Shown here piece by piece: positions 52,485 to 62,228 of a DNA stretch of 64,000 nucleotides. The DNA comes from JBCCOW01 sp039025855 (GTDB lineage: Bacteria > Planctomycetota > Phycisphaerae > Phycisphaerales > Phycisphaeraceae), in the NCBI GenBank assembly GCA_039025855.1, contig JBCCNL010000006.1, positions 1-64,000 of the forward strand, in the 5' to 3' direction. Every line of letters starts with the position of its first letter. Position 1 is the first letter of the stretch. The position numbers and the translations under genes are program-made. Under the pieces are notes generated by a model that saw nothing but the letters and a program-made list of their open reading frames with translations, searched no databases and was not told the origin of the DNA.

Positions 52485-53231
52485 ATGAAACGAACCCGGC
52501 CCGGCTTCACACTCGTCGAACTGCTGGTGGTGATCTCGATCATCGCCCTACTCATCGCGGTCCTCCTCCCGTCGCTACAGGGCGCCCGCGAGGCCTCACG
52601 CACCACGATCTGCCTCAGCAACCTCCGGCAGATCGGCATCGGCTTCGGGGCTTGGCACGTCGATCACGAGCGGATGCCGATCAAGAAAGGTCCAACCACT
52701 GACGCCGCTTATGACCCGGCCTACGACATGCGGGTCGCCGATGCGTTCCGGGACGGGGGTTACGCCGATTACTGGGCCAACAATTTCGACGCGCCGGAGC
52801 GGGGACAGATCGCCTGCCCCATCGCGCCCGACATCCGTTTCAGTGGAATCCGTCGTGTGCGATATCTCTGGAACATCGGCCTGCTCTACACCGGTGGAGC
52901 CACGAACACGCTCGCCAACTTCCAGAAGACCATCGAACAATTCCAGAACGAAGCCCCGAGCCGACGTGTCATCGTCTGGGAAGGCGCTAACACATGGAGC
53001 AACGGGTTTGGCGGCGAATATGGAAGCTCAAACCCCAGTGTGCTCGGTACCGGTGCAGCAAATGTTTATAAGACCGACCCCGTGGGCCAAGCCGTGATCA
53101 TGCGGATCCACAACAACGCAACCCCTTCCCTTTTCGGCGATGGCCACGCCTTCACAATCCCCGACTTGGGCGATTTCCAACCCTACTTCTTCAACGAATT
53201 AGGCCCCAACGGCGAACGCTACCGCTTCTAG
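52485..53231 (+). CDS. Prepilin-like protein with H-X9-DG motif
   Basis: A 248-residue protein starting MKRTRPGFTLVELLVVISIIALLIAVLLPSL: a type IV prepilin/pseudopilin leader (GFTLVELL) and its hydrophobic helix. The C terminus holds HNNATPSLFGDG, the H-X9-DG motif of the large planctomycete and verrucomicrobial prepilin-type family. These proteins are very numerous in such genomes and are often placed beside carbohydrate genes; their function is not settled. ATG 52485 chosen for the short leader; the frame upstream to 52407 is not protein-like and overlaps the hairpin. Confidence 0.9.
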   Translation: MKRTRPGFTLVELLVVISIIALLIAVLLPSLQGAREASRTTICLSNLRQIGIGFGAWHVDHERMPIKKGPTTDAAYDPAYDMRVADAFRDGGYADYWANNFDAPERGQIACPIAPDIRFSGIRRVRYLWNIGLLYTGGATNTLANFQKTIEQFQNEAPSRRVIVWEGANTWSNGFGGEYGSSNPSVLGTGAANVYKTDPVGQAVIMRIHNNATPSLFGDGHAFTIPDLGDFQPYFFNELGPNGERYRF

Positions 53232-53272
53232 CCCGTGATAGAAGCACCTTCCCCGTCGCAGCCCGACAAGCG

Positions 53273-56200
53273 ATGCCCAGCCCAGACATGAGCACCCACA
53301 GCGTCGATCAACCCCGGGTCTGGCACGAACGGATCACGCTCAAGACCTACCCCGTCGGCGAGCCCCGCACACTCCCGATGTTCCTCGACAAACGCGTCTA
53401 CCAGGGCAGCAGCGGCAAGGTCTACCCGCTGCCCGTGATCGACTCGATCGGTGATGAGCCCATCGACCAGGAATACGACGCGGTCTACCTCGAGAACCGC
53501 TACCTGCTGATCATGCTCCTGCCGGGGCTTGGCGGGCGTGTGCACCGCGCGCTCGACAAGACCAACGGCTACGACTTCGTCTACCACAACCATGTGATCA
53601 AGCCCGCCCTTGTCGGCCTCGCCGGGCCTTGGGTCTGCGGAGGCATCGAGTTCAACTGGCCTCAGCACCACCGACCCAGCACATTCGACCCCGTCGAATA
53701 CACCCTCCAAACCCACGGCGATGGGAGTGTCACCGCCTGGATGGGTGAGACCGAAAAGATGACCCGCACCCGCGGCCTCACCGGGTTCACGCTGCGACCC
53801 GATTCTGCCGTCCTCGAGATTGAGGGCCGGCTACACAACCGTACCCGGCTGCCCCAGTCCTTTCTCTGGTGGGCCAACCCCGCCGTAAGCGTCAACGAAA
53901 ACTATCAATCGGTCTTCCCCCCCGACGTCACCGCCGTCATGGACCACGGCAAGCGTGACGTCTGCCGCTTCCCGATCGCCACGGGCGAGTACTACAAGGT
54001 CGACTACTCGGCGGGCGTTGACATCTCCCGCTACGCCAACATCCCCGTGCCGACCTCCTACATGGTCGCCCACAGCGCCTACGACTTCTTCGGCGGTTAC
54101 GACCACGGCCGAGACGCCGGCATCCTCCACGTCGCCGACCACCACATCGCGCCCGGCAAGAAGCAGTGGACCTGGGGCAACGGCCCCTTCGGCGACATGT
54201 GGACCCGCCAACTCACCGACAACGACGGCCCGTACATCGAGCTCATGGCCGGCGTCTACACCGACAACCAACCGGACTTCACCTGGCTCGCCCCGGGCGA
54301 GAGCCGGTCGTTCAAACAACACTTCCTGCCCTACAAGCAGCTCAGCGTGGTCAAGAACGCTACCACCGAAGCCGCGCTCGCCCTCGACGTTAAAGACCAG
54401 CACTGCGACATCGGCGTGTACCTCACTCGCTCACGCCGTGTCCGGGTCAGCCTGGGTCATGCCGACGAGGTGCTGTTCGATTGGGAAGGTGAACTCGACC
54501 CCACCGAAGCACTACAAGAGCAGATCAGCCTGCCCGATGACGTGAGCGACGCCACGCTCACCCTCGAGGTCATCGATGCCTCAACCAGCGAATCACTGGT
54601 CGCCTACCAGCGCTGCACCCCACCGATCCGCCCGCTCCCCGACGCGGCGACCGAGCCCCCCAAACCCGCCGACGCGCAGTCCATCGACCAGCTCCTGACG
54701 ATCGGCACACACCTCGAGCAATACCGACACGCCACCCGCCGTCCGGAGCCCTATTACGCCGAGGCCCTACGACGCCAGCCCACACACCACGGCGCGAACC
54801 TCGCGCTGGGACGGCTTGCCTACCGCAACGGTGACTTTGCTCGTGCCGCCGATGCACTCGAAACCGCCGTCGCCGCCCAAAGCCGCCACAACACCAACCC
54901 CTACCACGGCGAAGCCCTTTATCTCTTGGGCCTCTGCCGGGTCGCGCTTAACGAACGGAAGGCTGCAACCAACGCCTTCGCACGCAGCGCATGGAGCGCG
55001 ACCCACGCGGCGTCGGCCCACTTCGAGCTCGCCCGCCTGCGCTGCAGTGACGCAGCGTGGGCAGCCGCCCTCCATCACCTCGACACTGCTCTCGAAACCA
55101 ACGCCGTCCACCACGGCGCTCGTCACCTCCGCGCCGCCATACACCGCCGAATGGGCTACACCGACGCCGCAGCGCGGGACCTCGACGCCCTGCTACGCCG
55201 CGACCCGCTCCACCCTGGTGCGCTGTGGGAACGAGCCATCACCCAAGACGACAAAGCCCATGCGACCGTTGCCGACGCGCTACGCAACGACGCCGCGAAC
55301 TACCTCGAGTTGGCCTACGACTACGCCGCCGCCGGGCTCTTCGAGGAATCCGACGCGGTCGCGCAGTCCGGGCTGCAGGCCTGCCCCGAGGGCGTCGGGG
55401 TCTGGCCCATGCTCGCCTACGCCCGCGCCGACCTGGCTCTGACCCGTGGCGACCACCACGCGGCGAAAGCACACACCGGACAAGCAGAAGCAGCCACGCC
55501 TGGCACCTGCTTCCCGCACCGCCTCGAATCCATCGCCGTCCTCCAGCGTGTCATCCAACGCTTCCCCGACTGTGGCCGAGCCTGCTATTACCTCGGCAAC
55601 CTCTGGTACGACAAGGGCCAACACCCCCGGGCGGTCGCCTGCTGGAAGCAGGCCCTGACCACCCAACCCGACCACGCACCCACCCACCGCAACCTCGGCC
55701 TCGCCTACTTCAACACCCAACACGACACCGACGCCGCCCGCCACGCCTACGACCGCGCCGTCGAACTCGACCCGACCAACGCCCGGCTCCGATACGAGCA
55801 CGACCAGCTCCGCGCTCGGCTGGGCGACGCCCCGGAAGCCCGGCTAGAGGCACTCGAACCTCAAGCGTATCTAGTGAACGAACGCGACGACCTCTACCTC
55901 GCTTACGTGACGCTGCTCAACACCTGCGACCAACACCAGGAGGCGCGCGAAGCCTTGGAACGGCGTGTGTTCCATCCCTGGGAAGGCGGCGAGGGCAAGG
56001 TCTTGGGCCAGTGGGTCTACGCCCATGTTGCACTGGCCTGCGAGGCTCTGGAAGCCGACCGGCCCAACGACGCGATCGACCTTCTGCAAGCAGGCAAGCA
56101 GACGCCGGCCAACCTCGGCGAGGGCCGGCTGCCCACCACGTCAGATACGGTCAGCGACTACTGGCTTGGCGTGGCCTTCAAACGTCTGGGCCAACATGAC

Positions 56201-56647
56201 GAGGCGATCGCCGCCTGGGAAGCCGCCGCCGCCGGAGACGCCGAGCCCACCGCCGCGGTGTACTACAACGACCGTCCCCCCGAAGCCGTCTTCTACCAGG
56301 GCCTCGCGCTCGCCGCACTCGGCCGAGCCGACCAGGCCGCATCACGCTTCCACGCACTGCTGGCCTACGGCGAACGCCACCTCTTCGACGAACCCGAGAT
56401 CGATTACTTCGCGGTGTCGCTGCCCGACTTCCTCGTCTTCGAGCCCGACCGCAAGCAGCAGAATCAAGTGCACTGCTGGTACATGATCGGCCTGGGCCGG
56501 CTTGGTTTAGGACAACCCGGCCCGGCCGCCGACGCGTTCGAGCGCGCCCTGCGCCACGACCCCGCCCACCAGGGCGTCCGAACCCACCAATCACTCACCG
56601 ACGTGACGCGGTTCAATCAGCCCAGTACTGTCGGAGAGCCCGCGTGA
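53273..56647 (+). CDS. DUF5107 domain plus TPR protein
   Basis: A 1124-residue protein. Residues about 15-440 are a DUF5107-type beta-sandwich region (ITLKTYPVGEPRTLPMFLDKRVYQGSSGKVYPLPVID, LLPGLGGRVHRALDKTNGYDFVY, GGIEFNWPQHHRP, FFGGYDHGRDAGILHVADHHIAPGKKQWTWGNG), which resembles sugar-mutarotase or galactose-binding folds. From about 465 on it is TPR-like (ALGRLAYRNGDFARAADALETAV; FPDCGRACYYLGNLWYDKGQHPRAVACW). No signal peptide, so cytoplasmic. Such proteins lie in polysaccharide-use loci, but no reaction is established. Stop overlaps the next start (GTGA). An alternative ATG lies five codons in. Confidence 0.85.
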   Translation: MPSPDMSTHSVDQPRVWHERITLKTYPVGEPRTLPMFLDKRVYQGSSGKVYPLPVIDSIGDEPIDQEYDAVYLENRYLLIMLLPGLGGRVHRALDKTNGYDFVYHNHVIKPALVGLAGPWVCGGIEFNWPQHHRPSTFDPVEYTLQTHGDGSVTAWMGETEKMTRTRGLTGFTLRPDSAVLEIEGRLHNRTRLPQSFLWWANPAVSVNENYQSVFPPDVTAVMDHGKRDVCRFPIATGEYYKVDYSAGVDISRYANIPVPTSYMVAHSAYDFFGGYDHGRDAGILHVADHHIAPGKKQWTWGNGPFGDMWTRQLTDNDGPYIELMAGVYTDNQPDFTWLAPGESRSFKQHFLPYKQLSVVKNATTEAALALDVKDQHCDIGVYLTRSRRVRVSLGHADEVLFDWEGELDPTEALQEQISLPDDVSDATLTLEVIDASTSESLVAYQRCTPPIRPLPDAATEPPKPADAQSIDQLLTIGTHLEQYRHATRRPEPYYAEALRRQPTHHGANLALGRLAYRNGDFARAADALETAVAAQSRHNTNPYHGEALYLLGLCRVALNERKAATNAFARSAWSATHAASAHFELARLRCSDAAWAAALHHLDTALETNAVHHGARHLRAAIHRRMGYTDAAARDLDALLRRDPLHPGALWERAITQDDKAHATVADALRNDAANYLELAYDYAAAGLFEESDAVAQSGLQACPEGVGVWPMLAYARADLALTRGDHHAAKAHTGQAEAATPGTCFPHRLESIAVLQRVIQRFPDCGRACYYLGNLWYDKGQHPRAVACWKQALTTQPDHAPTHRNLGLAYFNTQHDTDAARHAYDRAVELDPTNARLRYEHDQLRARLGDAPEARLEALEPQAYLVNERDDLYLAYVTLLNTCDQHQEAREALERRVFHPWEGGEGKVLGQWVYAHVALACEALEADRPNDAIDLLQAGKQTPANLGEGRLPTTSDTVSDYWLGVAFKRLGQHDEAIAAWEAAAAGDAEPTAAVYYNDRPPEAVFYQGLALAALGRADQAASRFHALLAYGERHLFDEPEIDYFAVSLPDFLVFEPDRKQQNQVHCWYMIGLGRLGLGQPGPAADAFERALRHDPAHQGVRTHQSLTDVTRFNQPSTVGEPA

Positions 56648-57936
56648 CCCCGCTCGCCCTTGACCCTTTCACCATCGACGTCCTATCAACCCACAGCCAG
56701 TCGGTCCGCGACTCCGGTGCGGTGGGCGACGGGGAAACCGACGACGGCCCCGCCATCCAACGAGCGTTGGACGAGCATCCGGGCCGAGTCGTGATCCCGC
56801 CCGGCTCCTACCGCATCGGACGCACCCTCCTATGCCCTTCGGGGACCCGACTGATCGCACACCCCGAGGCGGTCATCGCCTTCGCGGACGGTTCAGGCCA
56901 AGACGAGTCGTCGTTCCTGATCACCAACGCTCCGGGTGCCGAAGACATCACCATCACCGGCGGCGTCTGGGACGGCAACAACCCCGGAAACCCGCGCGGT
57001 CCCGACCGCCCCGGTGCGTACTCCGGCTGCGTGCTCGGCTTCCACCAGATGCGCGGGCTTACGCTCCGGAGCTTGACCGTCCGCGACCCCGAGTCGTTCT
57101 TCATCCGCCTCGGCGAAGTCACGTCCTTCCGCATCGAAGACATCCAACTCGAAGCCCGGCATCTCCGGCCCAACCAGGACGGCGTCCACCTCGGGGGTGG
57201 CTGCGAAGACGGCGAGATCCGCCGCATCCACGGCGTCGGGCTCAAGACCCCCAACGACGACATGGTCGCGCTCAACGCCGACGACGCCCTGGAACGCGCA
57301 CCCCTCCGCGGGCTGGTCAACGCACCGATCCGACGCATCCGCATCGAAGACCTCCGTGCCGACGACTGCCACAGCTTCGTCCGGCTGCTGAGCGTGTGGT
57401 CACCGATCGAGGACATCACCATCCGCGGCATCCGCGGCGGCTGCCGGATCAGCGCGTTCAACCTCGACGCCGCTCGTGATGCGGCCGTGCCGTTGTTCGA
57501 TCCCGAAGACCCGAAAGTCGCTGAAGGGGTAGGTTGGGTCCGACGCCTTCGCGTTGAGGATGTCGAGTTGTACAAGTCCGCCGACGCCGGCGAAGCCCCC
57601 CTGCTCGACGTGCGGACCCGCTGCGACGACGTCCGATTCGAGCGCTTTACCCGTAACGCCGTGCGTGACACCCGGCCCGACACACCGACGCTACGACTGG
57701 CGTGCTGCCCATCCACCCACCTGACCCTCGACGGGCTCGAAGCCTTACAGGCCGAGGCTCTGTACACGGCCTCACCCGGCGTTGAATTGCAACGCCTAGT
57801 CCTGCCCCAGCCCGCCACACCGCGACGCTACCGCGCTGCGGTCCGGATCGATCACCGCGAACAGTTCGACCTGCCTTCCGGTGGCTTCGACTCGCTCGCG
57901 CTCGATCATGAACACGCGGAGTCGCCGAGGGGATGA
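56644..57936 (+). CDS. GH28-like beta-helix enzyme
   Basis: A 430-residue protein. It opens VRDSGAVGDGETDDGPAIQRALDEH and VVIPPGSYRIGRTLL, the standard start of GH28 and Pectate_lyase_3 proteins. The catalytic region shows PNQDGVHLGGG (NxDG motif) and TPNDDMVALNADD (the DD pair), followed by beta-helix rungs. The GHG and RIK motifs of classical polygalacturonases are not evident, so the substrate may differ. No signal peptide. GTG start with four-base overlap (GTGA) and ATGA overlap into the sulfatase: a tightly coupled trio. Probably hydrolyses uronic-acid-containing oligosaccharides in the cytoplasm (inference). Confidence 0.8.
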   Translation: MTPLALDPFTIDVLSTHSQSVRDSGAVGDGETDDGPAIQRALDEHPGRVVIPPGSYRIGRTLLCPSGTRLIAHPEAVIAFADGSGQDESSFLITNAPGAEDITITGGVWDGNNPGNPRGPDRPGAYSGCVLGFHQMRGLTLRSLTVRDPESFFIRLGEVTSFRIEDIQLEARHLRPNQDGVHLGGGCEDGEIRRIHGVGLKTPNDDMVALNADDALERAPLRGLVNAPIRRIRIEDLRADDCHSFVRLLSVWSPIEDITIRGIRGGCRISAFNLDAARDAAVPLFDPEDPKVAEGVGWVRRLRVEDVELYKSADAGEAPLLDVRTRCDDVRFERFTRNAVRDTRPDTPTLRLACCPSTHLTLDGLEALQAEALYTASPGVELQRLVLPQPATPRRYRAAVRIDHREQFDLPSGGFDSLALDHEHAESPRG

Positions 57937-59420
57937 GCGGACGCCGACAGATCGTGTTGATCATGACCGACTCCCAGGGCGTCAACGTCCTGGGCTGCTA
58001 CGGCGCGCCGGGTATGTACGCGCCCAGCATCGATCGTCTCGCCGCGGAGGGCGTCCGCTTCGATCGGGCGTACACGACCTGCCCCGTCTGCTCACCGGCC
58101 CGCTCGGCCCTCTTCACCGGTCTGCCCCCCCACCAGAACGGGGTCTGGGGCAACGGCATGCGGCTCCTCGACGGCGTACCAACCATGGGCCAACTGCTCC
58201 AGGACCACGGCCTCAAGACCGGCTACATCGGCAAGTGGCACCTCGACGCCTTCGACTACTTCGGCACCGGGCTCGCCCCCGACGGTTGGGACGAGGACAC
58301 CTGGTACGACATGCGCAACTTCCTCGACGAGCTGCCCCCCGACGAACGCCGGCGTTCACGCTCCTGGCACCACGACCCGGACCACCCGGTGCTTGCGGAG
58401 AACACCTTTGCCGCCCGCTGCTCGGACCGCGGCATCGACTTCCTCACGCAGCACACCGACGACGACTTCCTGCTGGTCGTCTCCTACGACGAGCCGCACG
58501 GCCCGCACCGCTGCCCGTCGAAGTACCGCGAACGCTACGCCGACTTCGTGTACCCCGGGACCGAGAACATCCACGACGACCTGTCCGACAAGCCGGACCA
58601 CCACCGGGCATGGTCGTCTTACCTCGGGCTCGAGGGCGAGGTGAAGCCGATCCAGGCTGACTCGTACTTCGGCTGCAACACCTTTGTGGACGAACAGATC
58701 GGCCGGGTGCTCGACGCGGTGGATCGACACACGCCCGACGCGCTCGTGATCTTCACATCCGATCACGGCTACATGCTGCACGCCCACCGTCTGTTCGGCA
58801 AGGGACCTGCGATGTATGACGAGATCACCCGCATCCCCGTGATCGCCCGGTGGCCGGGACGCCTGCCCACCGGTGTGGTCGAGGCGACGCCGGTGTCGCA
58901 CCTGGACGTCATGCCCACGGTGCTCGCGGCCGCCGGGATCGAACCGATGGGCCACCTCAGCGGTAGTCCATTGGACCGGTTGATCGCGAGCAAGACCAGC
59001 GAACGCGCGGTCTTCTCGGAGTTCAATCGATTCGATGCGGCGGGCACCGGGATGGGCGGGCTGCTCCCGATCCGGTCCGCCTGCGATGGTCGGCACAAGC
59101 TCGTCCTGAACCTGGCTTCGCGTGACGAGCTCTACGACCTCTACGCCGACCCGGCCGAGCTGACGAACCGGATCGGCGATCCATCGTGCGCCGAGATACG
59201 TGATCGCCTGCACGCGCGTCTGCTCCAGTGGATGACCGACACGTACGACCCGTTTGATGGCTGGGCGTGGGTGGCCCGTGAGTGGGCGACGCCGCGGCCC
59301 GAAGGGTGGTGGTCGGGTGACGGTCGCGAGCCCAACCTGTGCCCCGTGCCGTATGACGCAAACGCCCCCACACCGCTGGACTACACCACCGCGTCGGAGG
59401 CTCACGGGCTACGCCGGTGA
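57933..59420 (+). CDS. Formylglycine-dependent sulfatase, no signal peptide
   Basis: A 495-residue type I sulfatase. Metal-binding start IVLIMTDSQGVNVLGCYG (Asp12); the formylglycine signature is CSPARSALFTG with Cys53 and Arg57; YIGKWHL (99-104) and IFTSDHGYMLHAHRLFGKG give the other active-site Lys, His and Asp. It removes sulfate from a sugar. Conversion of Cys53 requires a formylglycine-generating enzyme or an anaerobic maturase, not seen in the window. The protein begins directly at the catalytic core with no signal peptide, unlike most polysaccharide sulfatases, so it probably acts on imported oligosaccharides. Overlaps the GH28-like gene (ATGA). Confidence 0.93.
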   Translation: MSGRRQIVLIMTDSQGVNVLGCYGAPGMYAPSIDRLAAEGVRFDRAYTTCPVCSPARSALFTGLPPHQNGVWGNGMRLLDGVPTMGQLLQDHGLKTGYIGKWHLDAFDYFGTGLAPDGWDEDTWYDMRNFLDELPPDERRRSRSWHHDPDHPVLAENTFAARCSDRGIDFLTQHTDDDFLLVVSYDEPHGPHRCPSKYRERYADFVYPGTENIHDDLSDKPDHHRAWSSYLGLEGEVKPIQADSYFGCNTFVDEQIGRVLDAVDRHTPDALVIFTSDHGYMLHAHRLFGKGPAMYDEITRIPVIARWPGRLPTGVVEATPVSHLDVMPTVLAAAGIEPMGHLSGSPLDRLIASKTSERAVFSEFNRFDAAGTGMGGLLPIRSACDGRHKLVLNLASRDELYDLYADPAELTNRIGDPSCAEIRDRLHARLLQWMTDTYDPFDGWAWVAREWATPRPEGWWSGDGREPNLCPVPYDANAPTPLDYTTASEAHGLRR

Positions 59421-59483
59421 CGCGTTGCGGCGGCCTTCAACGTCCCCTCGGCAAGAACGCCAACAAGCCTCGGAAAGGAACCG

Positions 59484-61109
59484 ATGAAACACTCTGCACT
59501 GATGACGGCCTTCACCGTGCTGTCGTTCGGGCTCACGCCGATCGCGTCCGCCGATGCCCACAGTCCGCCAGAAGTGGCGGGGACCGAAGTCACGTTCAGC
59601 GTTGATCCCCTCCCCGAGGGGCTGCACCGGGCCGGCTTTGAGCTATGGATCCCGGCGTCGCTCGGTGACGACGAACCGGTACGGGCCGTCATCGCTGCGC
59701 CGCTCTATCAGGCCGACCGGTTGATCTACGAGCTCCCCGCGTGGCGAGCCTTCGCGTCGGAGCAGAAGGCGGTGCTGCTCCGGCACGACATGACGGCCAC
59801 CGTCCGGGGTGTCCGCGGTCGTCTACCGATCGAGATGCACGCCGTCGAAGCGATCGACACGGCGTTGGCCCACTTCGCCCAAGAACTCGCACGGCCCGAA
59901 CTGGCCCATGCGGCGATCGTCTGGACCGGCCTATCTCAGGGCGGATGGCAGACGACCTGGCTCTCGTCGCGGGCTCCGGAACGGAGTATTGCCGCGGTCG
60001 CCATCCACGGCGGGGCACTGCCGCCGGACAATGAGCGGCTGCCGGTTCACGACGTGCCGACCCTTTTCCAGCTGGGCCAAAGAGACTGGGTCACCGCTTA
60101 CGTCTACCCCGACGTGGTCGGCGCGTTGCATCACCGGCCGCTGTGGACCGCCCTGTTCAGGCCCGGCCTGCCCCATCACCTGCTCGGCGACCCGGGCTTC
60201 GTCCTGCTGTGGCTGGGTGAGGTGATGAGCCAACGGCTGCCCGAAACCATACCCCGTGACCATCCCCCGGTGCTGCGGACAATCCGCTACGGCGACGGCT
60301 GGTCCGGCACGCTCCGCGTCAACGAACGCTTCTTCGTGATCACGGCGGAGGTGGAGCCCATGGTCAACGCACCGGCGGATCAGCGCCCGGGGTACTGGCT
60401 GCCCAGCGAAGCGGTCGCCAAGGCCTGGGTGACGGCGACGCTGTCGGGCCGGATCGACGGGCACGCGGAACACGAGGAGATCGCCGTGCACGCGACCCGG
60501 CTTACGCAGCCGCCGGTGATCGACGGCCAGCTCGACGAGTGGCCCGAATTGACCGACGCCCGCTGGCCCGCACAGGTCCTGCCCAACGGCCTGGCATGGC
60601 GCGGGCCCGATGATGCGGCGATGCGGTTCGCGGTCGGCTTCGATAACACGGCCGTTTACCTCGCCCACGAGGTGCACGACGATGAACACCTCATGCAGGG
60701 CAAGGCGCCATGGTCAAAAGATCAGGACGGGATCGAAGTCCGTATCGACGCGCGGCCGGCAGCAGTCCGGATGAGCAATGTCGGGCTCCGTGAGGGACGC
60801 GGCTTCTTGATGTTCGCCGTGGGTCCCGATACCGAAAACGGCGATCACCAAGTCGTCCGTGCCGGCGTCCCCGATGACGCTCAGATCAAGGCCAGCATCG
60901 ATGGATCGGTCTATCGCGTCGAGGCACGCCTGCCGTCGACCTACTTCGATGAGCATCAAGGACAGCCCTGGGAGAGGTTCCGTCTGAACATCGCGGTGAA
61001 CGACGACGACCCCGACGGGCGATCCCAGCTGTGGTGGCGGCCCGACTGGCGGACCGACATGAACACGTTCGGCTCGGGCACGGTTCAGCGGACGGGGACT
61101 CAACGATAA
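59484..61109 (+). CDS. Secreted esterase with CBM9-like domain
   Basis: A 541-residue protein with a signal peptide (MKHSALMTAFTVLSFGLTPIASADA). Residues about 30-330 are an alpha/beta-hydrolase: WTGLSQGGWQT contains the nucleophile elbow with Ser151, and the family resemblance is to carbohydrate esterases. Residues about 345-541 look like a carbohydrate-binding family 9 (DOMON-type) domain: QPPVIDGQLDEWPELTDARWP, VYLAHEVHDDEHLM, KDQDGIEVRIDAR. It may remove acetyl or aryl esters from a polysaccharide outside the cell. GGAAAGG lies a few bases before the ATG. Confidence 0.8.
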   Translation: MKHSALMTAFTVLSFGLTPIASADAHSPPEVAGTEVTFSVDPLPEGLHRAGFELWIPASLGDDEPVRAVIAAPLYQADRLIYELPAWRAFASEQKAVLLRHDMTATVRGVRGRLPIEMHAVEAIDTALAHFAQELARPELAHAAIVWTGLSQGGWQTTWLSSRAPERSIAAVAIHGGALPPDNERLPVHDVPTLFQLGQRDWVTAYVYPDVVGALHHRPLWTALFRPGLPHHLLGDPGFVLLWLGEVMSQRLPETIPRDHPPVLRTIRYGDGWSGTLRVNERFFVITAEVEPMVNAPADQRPGYWLPSEAVAKAWVTATLSGRIDGHAEHEEIAVHATRLTQPPVIDGQLDEWPELTDARWPAQVLPNGLAWRGPDDAAMRFAVGFDNTAVYLAHEVHDDEHLMQGKAPWSKDQDGIEVRIDARPAAVRMSNVGLREGRGFLMFAVGPDTENGDHQVVRAGVPDDAQIKASIDGSVYRVEARLPSTYFDEHQGQPWERFRLNIAVNDDDPDGRSQLWWRPDWRTDMNTFGSGTVQRTGTQR

Positions 61110-61137
61110 ACCGGGTGGCGAGACGAGAGGACCTGCA

Positions 61138-62226
61138 GTGCGCATCTATCTGATCGGAACCGGCCACATCGCGCACCGTCATGCCGCGGCCACCGCCGAG
61201 CTGGACTTCAAGACCGAGCTGTTTGCTGCTGACCCGAGCGAGGCGGCGCGGTCGGCGTTCTCCGAGGCCTACCCCGATGCCTCGCTGTTCGCCGACGCGC
61301 AGGCCATGCTCGAGGCGTCGCCGGCCCGTGACGACGATGTGGTGGTGGTGGCGGCCCCGCCGTGGCTGCATCACGGCCTGACGCTGCAGGCATTGGCCTC
61401 GGGCCGGCATGTGCTGTGCGAGAAGCCGTTGGCGATGGACGCCGACGAAGCCCGTTCGATGCTGGCCGCAGCGCGAGCGGCGGGGCGTCGTCTGGGGTGC
61501 TGCTCAAACCGGATGCTCTCGCTGCCGGCCACGCAGGCGGCGGCCGACCGCGTGGCCGGGGGCGACCTCGGGCGGGTGTATCACGCCACCTGGATCGCCC
61601 GACGCCCCCGGCGCCGCACCGGTGTCGAGTACCAACCGCAGACACGCTGGTTCCTTGACCGCAGCCGGAGCGGCGGGGGCGTGCTCATGGACTGGGGGCC
61701 TTATGACTTCACGACGCTGCACCGGGTGCTGCAGCCCGAAGCGATGACGGTCCGCGGCGCGTGGACGGCTCGGCCGCGTACGGCGGCAGACCCCGCCGAT
61801 GTGGTCAACGACGTCGAGCAGCACGTGGGGGCCCTCCTGCACTACGAGCTCAGCGACAGCCAGACGCTCGACGTCAGCTACGAACGCTCGGCCTGCAACC
61901 ACGGTGCGGCGCGTGAGCTGGCCGAGATCGAAGGCCGCGCCGGCGCGATCGCCTGGACGTGGGTCCCCGGCAAGGAGGGCTCTGACACGCTGCGGGTCAG
62001 CACTGACGACGGCGGGGAGCTCGTCGAGACCGTGGACCCGATGGGCAAGGCCGAGCTGAACCCGGCCTTCGTTCCGCTGATCGCGTTCGCTCGCCTGATC
62101 CGTGGGGACGCCTCGCCGATGGCGTTGGTTGACGAGTCGGCTGTGTTCAACTTCCTCTGTCTGCAGGCTGTGTATCAGGCCGCCGATTCGGGGCAGCCGG
62201 TGCGGGTAGCCCGAGGAGACCTCTGA
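61138..62226 (+). CDS. Gfo/Idh/MocA-family oxidoreductase
   Basis: A 362-residue NAD(P)-dependent sugar oxidoreductase. The Rossmann start is RIYLIGTGHIAHRHAAA; VVVAAPPWLHHGLTLQALASGRHVLCEKPLAMDADEA carries the conserved EKP motif; the C-terminal alpha/beta domain has RWFLDRSRSGGGVLMDWGPYDF, the usual substrate-side GGxxxDxGxH-like segment with Tyr-Asp-Phe instead of His. The start is GTG 61138 with GAGAGG 8 bases upstream. With the isomerase two bases after it, it probably oxidises or epimerises the released sugar. Confidence 0.9.
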   Translation: MRIYLIGTGHIAHRHAAATAELDFKTELFAADPSEAARSAFSEAYPDASLFADAQAMLEASPARDDDVVVVAAPPWLHHGLTLQALASGRHVLCEKPLAMDADEARSMLAAARAAGRRLGCCSNRMLSLPATQAAADRVAGGDLGRVYHATWIARRPRRRTGVEYQPQTRWFLDRSRSGGGVLMDWGPYDFTTLHRVLQPEAMTVRGAWTARPRTAADPADVVNDVEQHVGALLHYELSDSQTLDVSYERSACNHGAARELAEIEGRAGAIAWTWVPGKEGSDTLRVSTDDGGELVETVDPMGKAELNPAFVPLIAFARLIRGDASPMALVDESAVFNFLCLQAVYQAADSGQPVRVARGDL

Positions 62227-62228
62227 CG

